From Brachionus plicatilis (lineage: Eukaryota; Rotifera; Eurotatoria; Ploima; Brachionidae), in the NCBI GenBank assembly GCA_010279815.1, contig QEOQ01000261.1:9057-69351 (forward strand): DNA of 60,295 bases. The letters run 5' to 3'. Numbering within the stretch: position 1 is the stretch's first letter; each line of letters begins with the position of its first letter. This document shows positions 59,887 to 60,295 of the stretch, piece after piece. The notes beneath the pieces are model-generated. The model saw nothing but the letters and a program-made list of their open reading frames with translations. It did not search any database and was not told the origin of the DNA. The translations under genes were made by a program, and so were the position numbers.

Positions 59887-60295
59887 ATGGGCAAAGGAGG
59901 AAAAGTTGACATAGATGAGTCTGGTGCTTCAAGTGACCAGAAGCACAAAACTTTCAAATGGGATGAAGTCAAACAGAACAAGTGGATTGTGACAGAAAAA
60001 TTGGTTTATGATGTTTCCAGATTTAGCCGCAAGCAACCAGGCGGAGAAAGACTAATGCTCAACCATGCTGGTCAAGACGCCACTGTTGGTTTTAGCTAAA
60101 AATTTTCTCAACTAAAAATAAAATTAAATTTTTGCCAGGACGCTTTTTTATGTTTTCACACCGATATGAAAAAAGTGCGCAAATACATGAGTCCCATTCT
60201 CATGGGCCAAGTGATGCCAGAGTCACTTGATAAAACATTTGTAAAATAAAATTTTTTTTATTATAAAAACCCATCTAGAGTTACAGTAAATGTTG
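59525..60295. repeat. Direct repeat of period 698 bp at the window end
   Basis: TCACTTGATAAAACATTTGT and the following 53 bp at 59525-59597 recur at 60223-60295, where the window stops. Either the 698-bp unit (upstream region, exon 1 and part of exon 2 of the desaturase) is tandemly duplicated, or the contig end is a misassembly. Confidence 0.8.
59887..60295 (+). CDS. Front-end fatty acid desaturase, N-terminal cytochrome b5 part (partial)
   Basis: Exon 1 (59887-60084) and exon 2 (from 60139; 54-bp intron with donor GTTGGT) join to ...HAGQDAT|DAFLCFHTDMKKVRKYMSPI, the cytochrome b5-like domain of delta-5/delta-6 (FADS) desaturases: WDEVKQNKWIV, YDVSRFSRKQPGGERL, LNHAGQDAT. The domain passes electrons to the desaturase in the ER membrane. 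The haem-ligand motif HPGG reads QPGG here, so the first axial His is Gln; the second His (CFH) is kept. From 60223 the coding sequence is replaced by the 59525-59597 repeat, giving LDKTFVK and a stop. None of the membrane desaturase domain lies in the window. Confidence 0.8.

Noticed and set aside
1..60295. CRISPR arrays, prokaryotic operons or phage-like systems
   Set aside because: The window is eukaryotic with spliced genes, and no regularly spaced short repeats with unique spacers were seen.

Overview
This is AT-rich eukaryotic DNA. Genes have short GT-AG introns (many of 47-60 bp), there is no operon structure, and the products are typical animal proteins. Gene content (cyclin D, RERG-type Ras-like GTPase, chymotrypsin-like proteases, D-aspartate/D-amino-acid oxidase, an IA-2/PTPRN-type secretory-granule pseudophosphatase, a CEP135/TSGA10-like coiled coil, a cytochrome-b5 fatty acid desaturase) points to a small invertebrate. 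Base composition and the style of the LINE and MULE remnants suggest a rotifer such as Brachionus; that is an inference, not something proven here. The window may be a whole contig.

Layout. 1-5.3 kb is gene-poor and repeat-rich, with a 549-bp foldback element at 2469-3017. A single-exon cyclin D lies at 5675-6580, followed by a second element of the same foldback family. 7.6-15.5 kb is a transposon graveyard: an AT-hook exon, SWIM-type and zinc-finger-type MULE transposase remnants, and two LINE reverse-transcriptase pseudogenes. One LINE has an intact 3' end with a hairpin and a (TTA)n tail. An orphan one-exon gene is at 16977-17531 (-). A five-exon Ras-like GTPase with damaged switch motifs is at 20277-21472.

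23.5-34.4 kb is a chymotrypsin-family cluster of four protease domains in three genes. The first gene has an intact triad. The second, convergent with it, has lost all three catalytic residues. The third encodes two protease domains in one chain, the first intact and the second with Ser195 replaced by Ala; its last intron is 4.1 kb and filled with transposons. Four identical tRNA-Trp(CCA) genes lie between the first two genes, two of them inside an inverted duplication.

35.8-38.3 kb holds a seven-exon D-amino-acid/D-aspartate oxidase ending in the peroxisomal signal SKL. 40.7-50.6 kb holds an eleven-exon IA-2 gene (834 aa reconstructed, phases consistent at every junction) with a perfect CRE upstream and an assembly gap inside a tandem repeat in intron 8. 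53.7-55.0 kb encodes a coiled-coil centrosomal-type protein. At 56.6-57.3 kb two 87-bp copies of a TATA/initiator core promoter flank an unusually GC-rich island. A long-TIR element occupies 58143-59377. The window ends in the first exons of a desaturase whose coding sequence runs into a 698-bp-period direct repeat.

No prokaryotic, CRISPR or viral system is visible. The most distinctive biology is the mixture of active and dead protease domains. The most puzzling non-coding signal is the promoter-flanked GC-rich island near 57 kb.
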